In this document: piece by piece, positions 18,852-28,572 of the stretch
Position numbering within the stretch: the first letter of the stretch is position 1
Layout of the letters: each line of letters begins with the position of its first letter
DNA from: Pseudomonadota bacterium
GTDB lineage: Bacteria > Pseudomonadota > Gammaproteobacteria > Burkholderiales > Rhodocyclaceae
Assembly (NCBI GenBank): GCA_029780075.1
Contig: JAKOZI010000101.1
Span: 1-39,926 of the forward strand
DNA length: 39,926 nt
Direction of reading: 5' to 3'
Notes under the pieces: model-generated
Seen by the model: the letters and a program-made list of their open reading frames with translations, nothing else
Told to the model about the DNA's origin: nothing
Database searches by the model: none
Program-made: the position numbers and the translations under genes

Positions 18852-20843
18852 ATGAACCAGCTTTCGCTCCCCTACCTCCACGAGCGCCGACGCCCTGCTT
18901 CCTTGCGGTGGTCGCACTGGTATCTGTCGATCCTCAAGTTGGCGGTGGGTTTGCTACTGGTGCTGCTGATCACGCTGCTGTGGTTGTTGCATCGCAACGA
19001 GATCGATGAACAGCGTTCGACGCTGATTGCCGATGTGCTCTGGCTGGAACAGAGCCTCCGCTTCCACCTCGATGGAAATTCCGAACAGTTGCAGCAACTC
19101 GCCCTCGACCTGACGCGCGCGAAGCGTCAGGGTGAGCTCTTCGACCTGCGCGCCCGTCACCTCCTCAAGAACAACCCGGAACTCAGGCAGTTGTTGTGGC
19201 TGGACGCTGCCGCCAGGACGGTGCACGGCATACCGACGCTGGGCCTGCCGCAGCCGCGGCAGGAAGCGCCAGGCGAGAACCCCGTCAACCGTTCGCTTGA
19301 ACTCGCCCGCCTGGGAAAGCCGATCTATAGCGATGCCTATCGGACGACGGAGGCCGCCCAGTTCGAGGTTTACGTGCCGATCTTCGACGACGGCCACTAT
19401 CGCGGAACATTACTTGCCGTCTACTCACTCAATGGCTTGCTCAAGCAACAGGTTCCCTGGTGGTTTGCCGAGAAGTACCAGGTGCGCATCGTCGACGGCA
19501 ATGGCAATCTGCTGGCCAGCAAGTCCAGGATCGATGCTTCGGCGACCACGCTCAGCTATCCGGTCAGCCTGGATCCCCCAGGCTACGGCATGGTGCTGCA
19601 GGTCACCGCTTACCGTGGCACCGACAACCAGGCGCAGACGCTGATTGCCACGTTGATTGTCATCCTTGGCGCGGCGGTGTTCTGGAGCCTTTGGGCGGTG
19701 CGCGGACTGATCCAGAGGCGCCTTGCCGCCGAGCAGGCGCTGCGTTCTGAGTACGCGTTCCGCAAGGCGATGGAGGACTCGCTGATGGTCGGCATGCGCG
19801 CGCGCGACCTCGACGGCCGCGTCACCTACGTCAACCCGGCGTTCCTGCAGATGGTGGGCTTCCGCGCTGAAGAACTGATCGGTCAGGAACCTCCCATGCC
19901 CTACTGGGCTCCGGAAGAAATGGAAAAAACCTTGCTGCTGCACAACAAGGTCATGGAGGGCAAGGCACCGGACGAAGGCTTCGAAATCCGTCTGATGCGC
20001 AAGGATGGCAGCCGTTTCGATGCCCTGATCTACGAGGCGCCGCTGATCGACGCCGACGGTACACAAACTGGCTGGATGGGTTCGATCATCGACGTCACTG
20101 CCCGCAAGCACGTCGAGGAACTCGCCCGGCAGCAGCAGGAGAAACTGCAGATCACCGCACGCCTGGTGACCATGGGTGAGATGGCATCGACGCTGGCACA
20201 TGAGTTGAACCAGCCGCTGGCGGCGATCACCAGCTATAACGCGGGCTGCCTGAACAAGCTCGAGTCGGGCAACTTCAGCGCCGCGCAACTCCAGGACGCG
20301 CTCGGAAAACTCGCGGTACAGGCGCAACGTGCCGGCCACATCATCCGGCGGGTACACGACTTTGTCCGCAAGAGCGAGCCCAAGCTCGCGCCGTGTGATC
20401 TTGCCGAGGTCATCGACGACAGCATCGGTTTCATCGAAGCCGCGGCCAAGAACCGCGGTGTGCGTATCGTCCGCGAGATTCAGGGCATGCGTCCTGAACT
20501 GCTCGCCGACCAGGTGATGCTCGAACAGGTCCTGCTCAATCTGATGCGCAACGGCATCGAGGCGATGAGCGAGGCACCGGCCCAGCAGCGGCGATTGACG
20601 ATCAAGCTCGGTCAGGTGGAACAGCAGATGGAAATCCGGGTCATTGATCGTGGCCCGGGGATCCCGCCAGAACTCGTGGAAAAGCTGTTCACCCCCCTGT
20701 TCTCCACCAAGGTCGACGGCATGGGCATGGGCCTCAATATCTGCCGTTCGATCATCGAATTTCACCACGGCCGTCTGTGGGTGGAAGGCAACCCGGCAGG
20801 TGGCTCGGTGTTTGTCATCACCCTGCCGATCGTTCGGCAATGA
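18852..20843 (+). CDS. dctS: Sensor histidine kinase, DctS type
   Basis: 663-residue membrane sensor. TM1 is at about residues 24-45 (LKLAVGLLLVLLITLLWLL) and TM2 at about 257-280 (LIATLIVILGAAVFWSL); the roughly 210 residues between form a periplasmic sensing domain. A PAS domain follows (about 305-415, ending GSIIDVTARK), then HisKA with phosphoacceptor H450 in LAHELNQPLAAITSY, and HATPase_c with N box (LLNLMRNGIEAM), G1 (DRGPGIPPE) and G2 (GMGMGLNI). The HELNQPLAAI box is that of the DctS/FixL group. Its stop overlaps the regulator ATG (ATGA). The adjacent TRAP operon suggests that it senses C4-dicarboxylates and controls dctPQM; this is inference from context. Confidence 0.9.
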   Translation: MNQLSLPYLHERRRPASLRWSHWYLSILKLAVGLLLVLLITLLWLLHRNEIDEQRSTLIADVLWLEQSLRFHLDGNSEQLQQLALDLTRAKRQGELFDLRARHLLKNNPELRQLLWLDAAARTVHGIPTLGLPQPRQEAPGENPVNRSLELARLGKPIYSDAYRTTEAAQFEVYVPIFDDGHYRGTLLAVYSLNGLLKQQVPWWFAEKYQVRIVDGNGNLLASKSRIDASATTLSYPVSLDPPGYGMVLQVTAYRGTDNQAQTLIATLIVILGAAVFWSLWAVRGLIQRRLAAEQALRSEYAFRKAMEDSLMVGMRARDLDGRVTYVNPAFLQMVGFRAEELIGQEPPMPYWAPEEMEKTLLLHNKVMEGKAPDEGFEIRLMRKDGSRFDALIYEAPLIDADGTQTGWMGSIIDVTARKHVEELARQQQEKLQITARLVTMGEMASTLAHELNQPLAAITSYNAGCLNKLESGNFSAAQLQDALGKLAVQAQRAGHIIRRVHDFVRKSEPKLAPCDLAEVIDDSIGFIEAAAKNRGVRIVREIQGMRPELLADQVMLEQVLLNLMRNGIEAMSEAPAQQRRLTIKLGQVEQQMEIRVIDRGPGIPPELVEKLFTPLFSTKVDGMGMGLNICRSIIEFHHGRLWVEGNPAGGSVFVITLPIVRQ

Positions 20844-21439
20844 GCCCGCACGCCTATCTCGTCGACGACGACGAAGCGATCCGCGACTCACTCGGCTGGT
20901 TGCTCGAGTCGCGCGGCGTCGCCTGCGTCAGCTACCCATCGGCCGAAGACTTTCTGGCCGCCTGGTCGCCCGCGCTTGCCGGTTGCCTGTTGCTCGATAT
21001 CCGCATGGACGGCATGAGCGGCCCCGAGTTGTTTGACATCCTGCGCGAGCGTGGCAGCCGTCTGCCGGTCATCTTTCTGACCGGTCACGGCGACGTCCCG
21101 ATGGCCGTCTCGGCATTGAAGAAGGGCGCTTTTGACTTCGTCGAGAAGCCCTGCAACGACAATGAACTGGTCAATCGCGTCATCGAGGCGTTGAAACTCG
21201 ACGCCAACCAGCGCGCGGCGGCATCGGGCGCGGAGTCGGTGAACACCCTCGTGAGCCGGCTGACTACCCGCGAGCAACAGGTCATGGAACTGATCCTGGC
21301 CGGCAAACTCAACAAGGTGATTGCCGACGAACTGCAGGTCAGCATGCGCACCGTCGAAGTGCATCGAGCCAATCTGTTCGAGAAGATGGGCGTCAGAACG
21401 GCCGTCGAACTCGCACAACTACTGGCAGGCAAACGCTGA
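20840..21439 (+). CDS. dctR: Response regulator, FixJ/DctR type (LuxR helix-turn-helix)
   Basis: 199-residue transcription factor. The receiver domain (1-120) has the acidic pocket DDDE at 9-12, phosphoacceptor D53 (LLDIRMDG), the Thr in FLTGHGD and Lys in EKPC. A short linker leads to a LuxR-type DNA-binding domain (LTTREQQVMELILAGKLNK, DELQVSMRTVEVHRANLFEKMG). ATG 20840 overlaps the kinase stop by four bases and fits the start of the receiver fold. Cognate partner of the preceding kinase, expected to activate dctPQM. FixJ/TtrR-like proteins share the same layout, so the name rests on the TRAP context. Confidence 0.9.
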   Translation: MSPHAYLVDDDEAIRDSLGWLLESRGVACVSYPSAEDFLAAWSPALAGCLLLDIRMDGMSGPELFDILRERGSRLPVIFLTGHGDVPMAVSALKKGAFDFVEKPCNDNELVNRVIEALKLDANQRAAASGAESVNTLVSRLTTREQQVMELILAGKLNKVIADELQVSMRTVEVHRANLFEKMGVRTAVELAQLLAGKR

Positions 21440-21481
21440 ACGCGAGACTTGTCGGCCCCCCTCGGCGGCGGCCAAACGGAC

Positions 21482-22870
21482 CTACGCCCGGGACTGCGGC
21501 GCCGTTTCCCAGACCGGCACGAGGCCCGGCTCGCCGGGCGCACAGGCAAACGCCGCGTCGATACCGATCCCTGCCACCCAGACCAGCCGATCACCGCTCC
21601 ACAATAGCGGCAGGCGCGCGCGCTCCCAGGGCGGCACGCCGGCTTCCTGCAGCAGTTTGCGCAGTGTTCGGAACGGTCGCCGCGGATCCGGCTGTAATCG
21701 CTCACCGCCCAGCCTGCGCCGCAGACAGACCGGTGCACCTCTCAGCAAACGGTAGCTGATGCCGAGACCTTGGGTCGATCCGAGCATCACCTGCCCATCA
21801 CCCCAGGGCAATATCTCCTCGCCACACCAGGGCACCGGGCCATCGGCCACCGGCGGGCGGTGGCGAACCATATACAGTTCCCCCCGATAGACATGGACTT
21901 CACCGTCACGCGTGGCAACACAGGTTTCGGAACCAGTACCGACAGTTGCGAGTTGCCGCAGCGCCTCTTCAAGCCAGCGCGCCTCCGGGGCCTGAAAGCC
22001 GGCCGCCAGCAACTCGGAACGTAAGAGATTGCCAGCCCGCGCTTTGCTCAACACCTGGAACTTTGCCAGATCAATGCGTCCCTGCACTCCGACCGCTGCC
22101 GCGCGATCGATCTTCGCCAGTTCATCGAGCAGCAGTGCGGCCTCGGCAAAATGACGCCCGGCACGCGCCAGGACCTGCGCTGCCCCGGGAAAGCGCTCCT
22201 CGATGCGCGGCATCACCTGGCGCCGCAAATGGTTGCGGCGGTGGCGGCTATCGGCATTACTTTCGTCTTCTACCCAGCACAGCGCGTTTTCTTCCGCATA
22301 GACGGCGAGTAACGACCGCGGCAGGTCGAGAAGCGGCCGGATCAGGCGAGGACCGTCGTCCTGTGGCCGTTCGGCAGGCATCCCGGCAGCACCGCCGACC
22401 CCGGCACCGCGCAACAACCTGAAGAGGATGGTCTCGGCCTGATCGTCGCGATGATGGGCGAGCGCCAGCCAGTCCGCGTCGCACCCGGCAAACACCGCAT
22501 GCCGCAGGCGCCGCGCCGTTGCTTCAAGCCCTTCGCCGCAGCCGACCCGCGGCACCTCGACACCAACGACCGCAAGCGGTATCCCGAGAGCCCTACAGAC
22601 GGTGTCGCAGAACGCTGCCCAGGTGTCGGCGTTGGCACTCAAACCATGATTGATATGCACCGCCGACAGATCGACCGCCAGCCCGAAACCTCGCATGGCG
22701 GCCAGCGCGTGCAGCAGGACCACTGAGTCCCTGCCACCGGAAAGGCCTAAGCACAGGCGATCACCCGGCAACAGGCGTGCATCGAGAAATGCCGAGAGAG
22801 TCTGAATGACTTGTTGCGAAGCTGCCGGCAAGTCGAACTCAGCGTAACGCCTGCTCTTTGACCCGACCAT
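21482..22870 (-). CDS. tilS: tRNA(Ile)-lysidine synthase TilS
   Basis: 462-residue ATP-pyrophosphatase that converts C34 of tRNA-Ile2 (CAU anticodon) to lysidine. PP-loop SGGRDS is at residues 44-49, followed by [14 protein letters not shown] and [20 protein letters not shown] with RPLLDLPR, all diagnostic. The C-terminal TilS_C domain is present ([33 protein letters not shown]). ATG 22870 overlaps the accA end by 32 bases; a TTG at 22831 just after the accA stop would give a 449-residue protein closer to the usual N-terminus, so the start is uncertain. Last gene of alkA-accA-tilS, convergent with the response regulator gene. Confidence 0.95.
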   Translation of the reverse strand: MVGSKSRRYAEFDLPAASQQVIQTLSAFLDARLLPGDRLCLGLSGGRDSVVLLHALAAMRGFGLAVDLSAVHINHGLSANADTWAAFCDTVCRALGIPLAVVGVEVPRVGCGEGLEATARRLRHAVFAGCDADWLALAHHRDDQAETILFRLLRGAGVGGAAGMPAERPQDDGPRLIRPLLDLPRSLLAVYAEENALCWVEDESNADSRHRRNHLRRQVMPRIEERFPGAAQVLARAGRHFAEAALLLDELAKIDRAAAVGVQGRIDLAKFQVLSKARAGNLLRSELLAAGFQAPEARWLEEALRQLATVGTGSETCVATRDGEVHVYRGELYMVRHRPPVADGPVPWCGEEILPWGDGQVMLGSTQGLGISYRLLRGAPVCLRRRLGGERLQPDPRRPFRTLRKLLQEAGVPPWERARLPLLWSGDRLVWVAGIGIDAAFACAPGEPGLVPVWETAPQSRA

Positions 22871-23807
22871 ACGCCAGCAGGCGATCAAGGCGCGCCTTCA
22901 GCAGATCGGCAGTCGACGTGGACGAAAGTTTCTGCAACGCGTCCTGCAGGGACTCGCCAAGGTTCTGCGCCATCGCCAGGTGGTCACGATGGGCGCCACC
23001 CGTCGGTTCCTGGACGATCCTGTCGATCAAGCCCAGGGATTTGAGACGCGGCGCGGTGATGCCCATGATTTCAGCTGCCTCGCTCGCCTTTTCGGCACTC
23101 TTCCACAGGATCGACGCGCAGCCCTCCGGCGAAATGACCGAATAGGTCGAATACTGCAGCATCTGCACCAGATCGCCGACGCCAATCGCCAGCGCACCGC
23201 CTGACCCCCCCTCGCCGATGATCGTGACGATAAGCGGCACCTGCAGTTCAGCCATCACGTAGAGATTGCGGCCAATCGCCTCCGACTGGCCACGCTCTTC
23301 GGCGTCGATGCCCGGATATGCACCGGGTGTATCGATGAAAGTCAGCACCGGAATGCCGAACTTTTCGGCCAGGCGCATCAGCCGCAAGGCCTTCCGGTAG
23401 CCCTCCGGGCGAGGCATACCGAAGTTGCGGAAGATCTTCTCCTTGGTATCACGCCCCTTCTGATGGCCGATGACCATTACCGGCTGGTCGTTGAGTCGCG
23501 CCAGCCCACCGACGATCGCGTGATCATCGGCAAAGGCGCGGTCGCCATGCAGTTCCTCGAAGTCGGTAAAGATCAGGCGCAGGTAGTCAAGTGTGTACGG
23601 TCGCTGGGGATGGCGCGCCACCTGGCAAATCTGCCACGCGGAAAGCTTGGCGTAGATCTCCCTGGCCAGCGTCTGGACCTTCTGTTCCAGGCGCCTGATC
23701 TCTTCCGAAATATCGACGTCGGCATCGTCCTGAGCGCAGCGCAGTGCCTCGATCTTGCTTTCGAGGTCGGCTATGGGTTGTTCAAAGTCGAGGAAACTGG
23801 TTTTCAT
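22839..23807 (-). CDS. accA: Acetyl-CoA carboxylase carboxyltransferase subunit alpha
   Basis: 322-residue alpha subunit of the carboxyltransferase of acetyl-CoA carboxylase (first step of fatty acid synthesis). Family marks are [92 protein letters not shown] and [15 protein letters not shown] 23807 fits the family N-terminus; a TTG three codons earlier is less likely. accD is elsewhere. The alkA-accA-tilS order is familiar from betaproteobacteria. Confidence 0.97.
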   Translation of the reverse strand: MKTSFLDFEQPIADLESKIEALRCAQDDADVDISEEIRRLEQKVQTLAREIYAKLSAWQICQVARHPQRPYTLDYLRLIFTDFEELHGDRAFADDHAIVGGLARLNDQPVMVIGHQKGRDTKEKIFRNFGMPRPEGYRKALRLMRLAEKFGIPVLTFIDTPGAYPGIDAEERGQSEAIGRNLYVMAELQVPLIVTIIGEGGSGGALAIGVGDLVQMLQYSTYSVISPEGCASILWKSAEKASEAAEIMGITAPRLKSLGLIDRIVQEPTGGAHRDHLAMAQNLGESLQDALQKLSSTSTADLLKARLDRLLAYGRVKEQALR

Positions 23808-23896
23808 CAAGCCCAACCATCTTGCAGGAGTACTGCCATCAAAGCCGGCTATTCTAACCTGAAAGGGCAGCCATCTGGCGTGCTACCGCACAGCCT

Positions 23897-24514
23897 TCAG
23901 TACTCGACAGGCAGTGGATCAAGGCTGCGCCAGAGATACCATGTCGCCACCGAACGCCAGGGACGCCAGCGCTCGCCATGTTCGACCAGAAGCCGTCGCC
24001 CCGGCCGCTCGCCGTGACAATAATACCGGGCCACCGCCTTCTGCAGGCCGATGTCGTCGAGCGGAAAAACATCAGGGCGCAACTGGTTGAAGATGAGAAA
24101 CATCTCGGCAGTCCATACGCCGATGCCACGCACCGCCGTCAGTTCGCTGATGATCTCGCTATCGCCCATCTCTGACCAGTGGGCGATAGCGATCTGTCCG
24201 TCATCGAAATGCCGAGCAAGATCGACCACATACTCGACCTTGCGTGCCGACAGACCGCAGGCGCGCAGGTTTGCGGTTTCGCACGCCAACAATTCCGGAG
24301 CGGTAAGCTCGGGCAAAACCGCCAGCAAGCGTGTCCAGATACTGTCGGCAGCCTTCACCGAAATCTGCTGACCGACGATGGCGCGCACCAAGGTCGCCAA
24401 GGGGTCGCCGCGGGAAACCAGCACCGCGTCGGCAAAGCGTTGGACGAACTGCCCCAGCACAGGGTCGGTTTGCGCCAACTCCGACGATGCTTGCTGCCAG
24501 TACCTTGGTGTCAT
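23897..24514 (-). CDS. DNA-3-methyladenine glycosylase II (AlkA-type, HhH-GPD)
   Basis: 205-residue base-excision repair glycosylase removing alkylated purines. It carries the hairpin-helix-hairpin LTAVRGIGVWTAEMFL (about 125-140) followed by the Asp loop DVFPLDDIGLQKA with the catalytic acid among D153/D154, and VRAIVGQQISVKAADSIW, a signature of this subgroup. It lacks the N-terminal domain of E. coli AlkA, as is normal for the short bacterial form. It precedes accA by about 90 bases on the same strand. Confidence 0.92.
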   Translation of the reverse strand: MTPRYWQQASSELAQTDPVLGQFVQRFADAVLVSRGDPLATLVRAIVGQQISVKAADSIWTRLLAVLPELTAPELLACETANLRACGLSARKVEYVVDLARHFDDGQIAIAHWSEMGDSEIISELTAVRGIGVWTAEMFLIFNQLRPDVFPLDDIGLQKAVARYYCHGERPGRRLLVEHGERWRPWRSVATWYLWRSLDPLPVEY

Positions 24515-24639
24515 CTGCCGTTTCAGACGTCAACGGTGGCAAGTATGGACCTCAAGGACAGCCACTGGGGAAGGGCCACGCCCGCCCGCGACTGAACCTG
24601 ACCGAAACGGAACCGGTCAAGCAGCAGCCGAGATCCCGT

Positions 24640-25140
24640 TCAGGCCCGCTTCCGCTCCTTTTCCTTGGCCTTGGCCTTGCGCCGAACAGCGTCGACCTCG
24701 GGGGGACGATAGACCAGCACCGGCACGCTGGAGTGGGTCAGCACCCGGTAGGTTTCACTGCCGAGCAGCAGCGATGACAGACCACCCCGGCCGTGCTTGG
24801 ACATGAAGATGAGATCGCAATTGCAGTCGTCGGCGACGTTGACGATCGCTTCCCACGGCGTGTCGCTGACCACTGCCAGTGTCGTACACTCGACCCCGGC
24901 GTCCTTGCACAATTTCTTGATGAAACCCAGATACTCCTTGGATTTTCCTTCGGAGCCCGAAACCAGGCGATCCAGCACAGCCGGTTCGACGAGATCGCCA
25001 TAATTTTCAGGGTGCCCCACCGGCTTGGCGTACAAGGCCGTGATCGTGGCATTTGCCGACTTGGCAAAAATGACGGCGCGTTCTGCGGTGTCTCGGGACA
25101 GTTGGCTGCCGTCTGTCGGCAGCAATATATGCTGGAACAT
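24640..25140 (-). CDS. Universal stress protein, UspA family
   Basis: 166-residue single-domain Usp. It opens MFQHILLPTDGSQLS and ends with the nucleotide-binding stretch MSKHGRGGLSSLLLGSE, which matches the ATP-binding pattern GxxGx9G(S/T) except that Ser replaces the first Gly. A variable Lys/Arg-rich C-terminal tail follows (RRKAKAKEKERKRA). ATG 25140 is preceded by GGGAG at six bases, so the longer frame to 25206 is rejected. It lies 233 bases downstream of the SulP gene on the same strand and may form a loose unit with it; Usp proteins often accompany SulP transporters. Confidence 0.93.
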   Translation of the reverse strand: MFQHILLPTDGSQLSRDTAERAVIFAKSANATITALYAKPVGHPENYGDLVEPAVLDRLVSGSEGKSKEYLGFIKKLCKDAGVECTTLAVVSDTPWEAIVNVADDCNCDLIFMSKHGRGGLSSLLLGSETYRVLTHSSVPVLVYRPPEVDAVRRKAKAKEKERKRA

Positions 25141-25373
25141 TCTTGTCTCCCACGGGTTGGCGCCGATCACTGCTCGACGGCGCGCGTGATGATAGCTCAA
25201 TTCCATCCCACAGCAGCGGATCCCGCCGAAAAAAGGCAGTCCCCGCCGTAGTCGAGAGCGGTGGCTGCCCTGCGTCCGGCGTTGCTGGTCGGGTCAAACC
25301 CACACCAACGGCCGCGAAATCAATAGCAACGACATTCTCAGACAAATTGTGGCCCCCTCCTCGCCCTCTCGGC

Positions 25374-27584
25374 CTACTCCTGCATGGCCATGAGTTCCTT
25401 GTCGGAGTAGCGCAAGCGCAAGGCCAGCACCTTGGCGACCGCTTCGACCAGGTGAAATGCCAGCCGCTTGTGCTCCTCCTTGAGTTTCTCGAACTGTTCG
25501 CGTTGCAACACGTAAAGTTCGGTGTCTTCCAGCGCCGTCGCATCGTTGAAGCGTGTCATCTGCGAAAGAAAAGCCATGCCACCGAAAAAGTCACCGCGCC
25601 CGTAGGTCAGTGCGTGGTGGCCTGCCGACTCTCCGGAACTCGGCAGTGTGATGCGCACCGCCCCCTTGCGAATAACGTAGAGTTCGTTACCGGGATCGCC
25701 AAAGGAGTAAACCTTTTCGTCCTTTGCCAAGGAGCGCTTCTCCAGACACGCCTCCAGGTCGATCAGGGTCTCTTCCTTGTGGTCGCTGAAGAGTTCGAGA
25801 TCGTCGAGGTCCAGTGCCGTCACTTCGGACTGCTGCGTCGGGCGCTGGCCAAGGATCTGGTCCTCGACCCACTCGACCGCGTCGTCGAGCTCCGGAAAGA
25901 CCTTGACATGCTCGGTCATGGTCGTCAGTTCCATCTGATCGAAGAACTCACCGATATTGCGGCCATTGGGCAAGGCATGCGACAAGCTGCTGAAGATCAG
26001 GAAAGCGTCACGTTCGATCAGCGAGTCGCGAATCTGGCTCAACAGATGCACCGCCGTGACGTCGACCGACTGCACGCGCCGCATGTCGAGGACGATGTAG
26101 CGGCGTTTACCGAGTTCCGGCTCGAGTGCCGTATACAACTGGTCCTTGGTGCCGAAAAACAGGCCACCCTGCAACTCGAGGATGACCGTCTGGCTACCCT
26201 GCTTCTCGAGCAGTTCCATATCCTGGCGCAGACGCACGCGCTTCGAAAAGCGACTGCCACCCTCCATCTTGCGACGAATCACCGTGCTGCTCAGTTGTTC
26301 GCGAATGAACAGGAACATGGCCAGGGCAATGCCGACGCCCGATGCCGCAATCAGGCTGTAACCCACCGCCACGGCGACCACCGCGACGATGACGATGAAG
26401 TCCATCATGGTCCACGGCGACTCTAGCAGGTGCAGACTGTGCCGGTCGATCATCCGGACCCCGACGATGATCAGAATGCCGGCCAGTGCGCCCACCGGGA
26501 TCCAGGCAATGAACGCGCCCAGGGCGAGAAACGCCACCAGCGACATGACGCCTTGGACGACCCCGGAGACTCGCGTCTGCCCACCGCTGGCCAGATTGAC
26601 CAGCGTTGCGCCCATCTGGCCAGCGCCCGGCATGCCACCGGCGCACGCGGAAGCGACATTCCCCAGACCCTGGGCAATCAGCTCGCGATTGGAATCGTGG
26701 CGGCTGCGCGTCAAGGCATCGAGCACGACGGCCGTCTTGAGCGTATCGATCGAAAGCAGGACCGCGAGGGTAAACGCGGTTCCGAGCAGGCTGCCGATCT
26801 GACTCAATTTAAGTTCGCCGATTTCCTGCCAACGCCCGGTGATGGCCTCGAACATGCTCGATGCGCTGCCGCCGAGCGGACCGATGATCAGCTTGTTGCC
26901 TTCAATGACGAGTAGCGATTCGTCCATCGAGGCGAGTCCGAAGTAGGCCAGCACGCCGGCCAGCAACCCGAGAATGGCAGCCGGAACGGCACGCGTCACC
27001 AGCGGGGCACAGACCATCACCCCGGCGGTCACCGCGCCGATGAGCGCGCTCTGCCATTGCCAGAGTTCGGGCGAGATCAGTGCCCGCCACCAGGAAGTGC
27101 CGCCGGGAACGCCGAGGAACTTCGGAATCTGGCTGCCGATGATGATCAGGCCGACGCCGGTGAGATAGCCGCTGACCACCGGAAAGGGGATGTACTTGAT
27201 CAGGCTGCCAATGCCCATGAAACCCAGCAGCAACTGCACCAGCCCCGACACCAGACCAAGCGCCGTCAACATCAGCACGATCGACGGCGCCGCCACCCCG
27301 TGCTGAACAAGCTCGATCGCGAAGGCCGAGAGTACTGCCGCCGCTGGCGCACACGGAGCGGTGATCAGGCGATTGGTGCCGCCAAGCGCCGGTGCCACCA
27401 GCCCAAGGGCGGTCGCCCCGAGGATGCCGGCGAGAGCCCCGAGACCCGCGTAAGCAGGGCCGATCGCCGCATAGATGGTAACACCAAAGGCAATTGCTGA
27501 CGGCAGGGCGACCAGCATTGCGGCAAGACCACCCCAGAAATCACCGACCAGCTTGTCATTCTTGAACTTGATTGCCAGTTCCAT
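25374..27584 (-). CDS. SulP anion transporter fused to STAS and cyclic-nucleotide-binding-like domains
   Basis: 736-residue protein. Residues 1 to about 430 form the SulP/SLC26 membrane domain with 10-14 hydrophobic segments (GLAAMLVALPSAIAFGV, GTNRLITAPCAPAAAVL, GNVASACAGGMPGAGQM). Residues about 445-560 are a STAS domain (VILELQGGLFFGTKDQLY, YIVLDMRRVQSVDVTAVHLL). Residues about 600-730 resemble a cNMP-binding domain (VYSFGDPGNELYVIRKGAVRI, YGRGDFFGGMAFLS). Its phosphate-binding cassette (668-680) has GG where CAP-type proteins have GE, and the Arg that holds the cyclic phosphate is not recognisable, so nucleotide binding is doubtful. The transported ion (sulfate, bicarbonate or other) cannot be told. 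Two PhoU-like genes lie upstream on the same strand. Confidence 0.92.
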   Translation of the reverse strand: MELAIKFKNDKLVGDFWGGLAAMLVALPSAIAFGVTIYAAIGPAYAGLGALAGILGATALGLVAPALGGTNRLITAPCAPAAAVLSAFAIELVQHGVAAPSIVLMLTALGLVSGLVQLLLGFMGIGSLIKYIPFPVVSGYLTGVGLIIIGSQIPKFLGVPGGTSWWRALISPELWQWQSALIGAVTAGVMVCAPLVTRAVPAAILGLLAGVLAYFGLASMDESLLVIEGNKLIIGPLGGSASSMFEAITGRWQEIGELKLSQIGSLLGTAFTLAVLLSIDTLKTAVVLDALTRSRHDSNRELIAQGLGNVASACAGGMPGAGQMGATLVNLASGGQTRVSGVVQGVMSLVAFLALGAFIAWIPVGALAGILIIVGVRMIDRHSLHLLESPWTMMDFIVIVAVVAVAVGYSLIAASGVGIALAMFLFIREQLSSTVIRRKMEGGSRFSKRVRLRQDMELLEKQGSQTVILELQGGLFFGTKDQLYTALEPELGKRRYIVLDMRRVQSVDVTAVHLLSQIRDSLIERDAFLIFSSLSHALPNGRNIGEFFDQMELTTMTEHVKVFPELDDAVEWVEDQILGQRPTQQSEVTALDLDDLELFSDHKEETLIDLEACLEKRSLAKDEKVYSFGDPGNELYVIRKGAVRITLPSSGESAGHHALTYGRGDFFGGMAFLSQMTRFNDATALEDTELYVLQREQFEKLKEEHKRLAFHLVEAVAKVLALRLRYSDKELMAMQE

Positions 27585-27715
27585 AAGCGCAGGCCCTTTC
27601 AGTCAGACATCAATAAAGTCTCGCCGCAGGCGCTAAGGCCTGCTCGAGCCCACGCCACGCAGATCCCAATAGCACGTGACCCAGACTGAACAGCCTGGGC
27701 CATCTTTGAGCGTAA

Positions 27716-27759
27716 CACGTTGCCGGGTTTCCGACGGCAGGCGGAAACCCGGCAACGTG
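27716..27759. repeat. 18-bp perfect hairpin with an extra copy of its arm downstream
   Basis: Arms 27716-27733 (cacgttgccgggtttccg) and 27742-27759 are exact reverse complements around an 8-base loop. Twelve bases of the left arm (cacgttgccggg) recur in direct orientation at 27803-27814. It lies between the second PhoU-like gene and the SulP gene with no T-run on either side, so it may be an extragenic palindrome, an RNA-stability element or a protein site rather than a simple terminator. Confidence 0.75.
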
Positions 27760-27852
27760 GTGCCGGGCGCCTGCTGAACAAAGCGGGAAGCGATCCTGCC
27801 CGCACGTTGCCGGGCAAGACGAGCCGCGCGATCAGCGCATGCTATCGAGGAG

Positions 27853-28572
27853 TCAGTGCGAATCTCTGAAACCGGTAGTGGGCAGAGCGGCCGCGCGGCT
27901 GGCTCGCAGCGCCTTGTCGATGCTCTCTGCCTGATCCGCCACACGATCGATTTCCTCGACGAGTTGCGCCAGCGATAACTGCGTCTTGAGTTCCAGCGTC
28001 TCATCGCCGAAGATCTTCTTGAGCAGTTGCATCGAAAGACGGTCGGCCTGGCTTTCGTACCAGGCAACATTCCGCGTTTCGGCAACCGATGAGGGCTGTT
28101 CCCACCACAGCATCGACGGTCGGTAGCTCTCGACCAGCGCGTCCACCGCCGCGCAGACCTCGTCCGCCAGTTCCTGCATGCCCTCGACCAGATGCCCCGG
28201 AACGCGACGGCCAGGGCTGGAAAACCCCGATTCGATGGCGAACCCCGTCACCTGTCGCTTCATGTCCTTCAGCAAGCGACCAACGCCGGTCAGTGGATCG
28301 ATCATTTCACCAACCAGATCGCCCAAAGTCGACTGCGGACGCACCCCGGTTTCGAGCCTCTGCTGCATGTCGTCAAGCGTGCGCATGTGCTCGGCAATGC
28401 TTCGGGCCTGCCGCCAGCAGCCCCCTTCGGGGCCAGTATTCAGGTAGGCATCCACCGCCTCCCTGAAAATGCCGGTAGCGCCTGCTATCGCATCAAGATA
28501 GCCTTCCAGATCGCTTTCTATCGCCCGTGAGATGGACGACGGCCTCTCTGCCGTTTGCACTTGAGTTTCCAC
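27853..28572 (-). CDS. DUF47/PhoU-like protein B
   Basis: All-helical protein of the DUF47 (PhoU-related, TIGR00153-like) type; these usually regulate or accompany Pit low-affinity phosphate transporters. The C-terminal half fits best: WYESQADRLSMQLLKKIFGD followed by LSLAQLVEEIDRVADQAESI resembles the E..AD...R...LF and EI..l.E...D...D.AE pattern of the family. The N-terminal half (LEGYLDAIAGATGIFREAVD) fits the first PhoU-like helix pair. I prefer the GTG at 28572 (239 residues), which has AGGAGA at seven bases; an ATG at 28674, two bases after the preceding gene, would give 273 residues. Role inferred from distant pattern only. Confidence 0.7.
   Translation of the reverse strand: METQVQTAERPSSISRAIESDLEGYLDAIAGATGIFREAVDAYLNTGPEGGCWRQARSIAEHMRTLDDMQQRLETGVRPQSTLGDLVGEMIDPLTGVGRLLKDMKRQVTGFAIESGFSSPGRRVPGHLVEGMQELADEVCAAVDALVESYRPSMLWWEQPSSVAETRNVAWYESQADRLSMQLLKKIFGDETLELKTQLSLAQLVEEIDRVADQAESIDKALRASRAAALPTTGFRDSH

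Noticed and set aside
19425-20891. 488-codon open frame on the minus strand
   Set aside because: Antisense to the dctS-like kinase; only a frame shadow.
24599-24619. Terminator after the universal stress gene
   Set aside because: tgaccg/cggtca forms only a 6-bp stem and no T-run follows on the minus strand.
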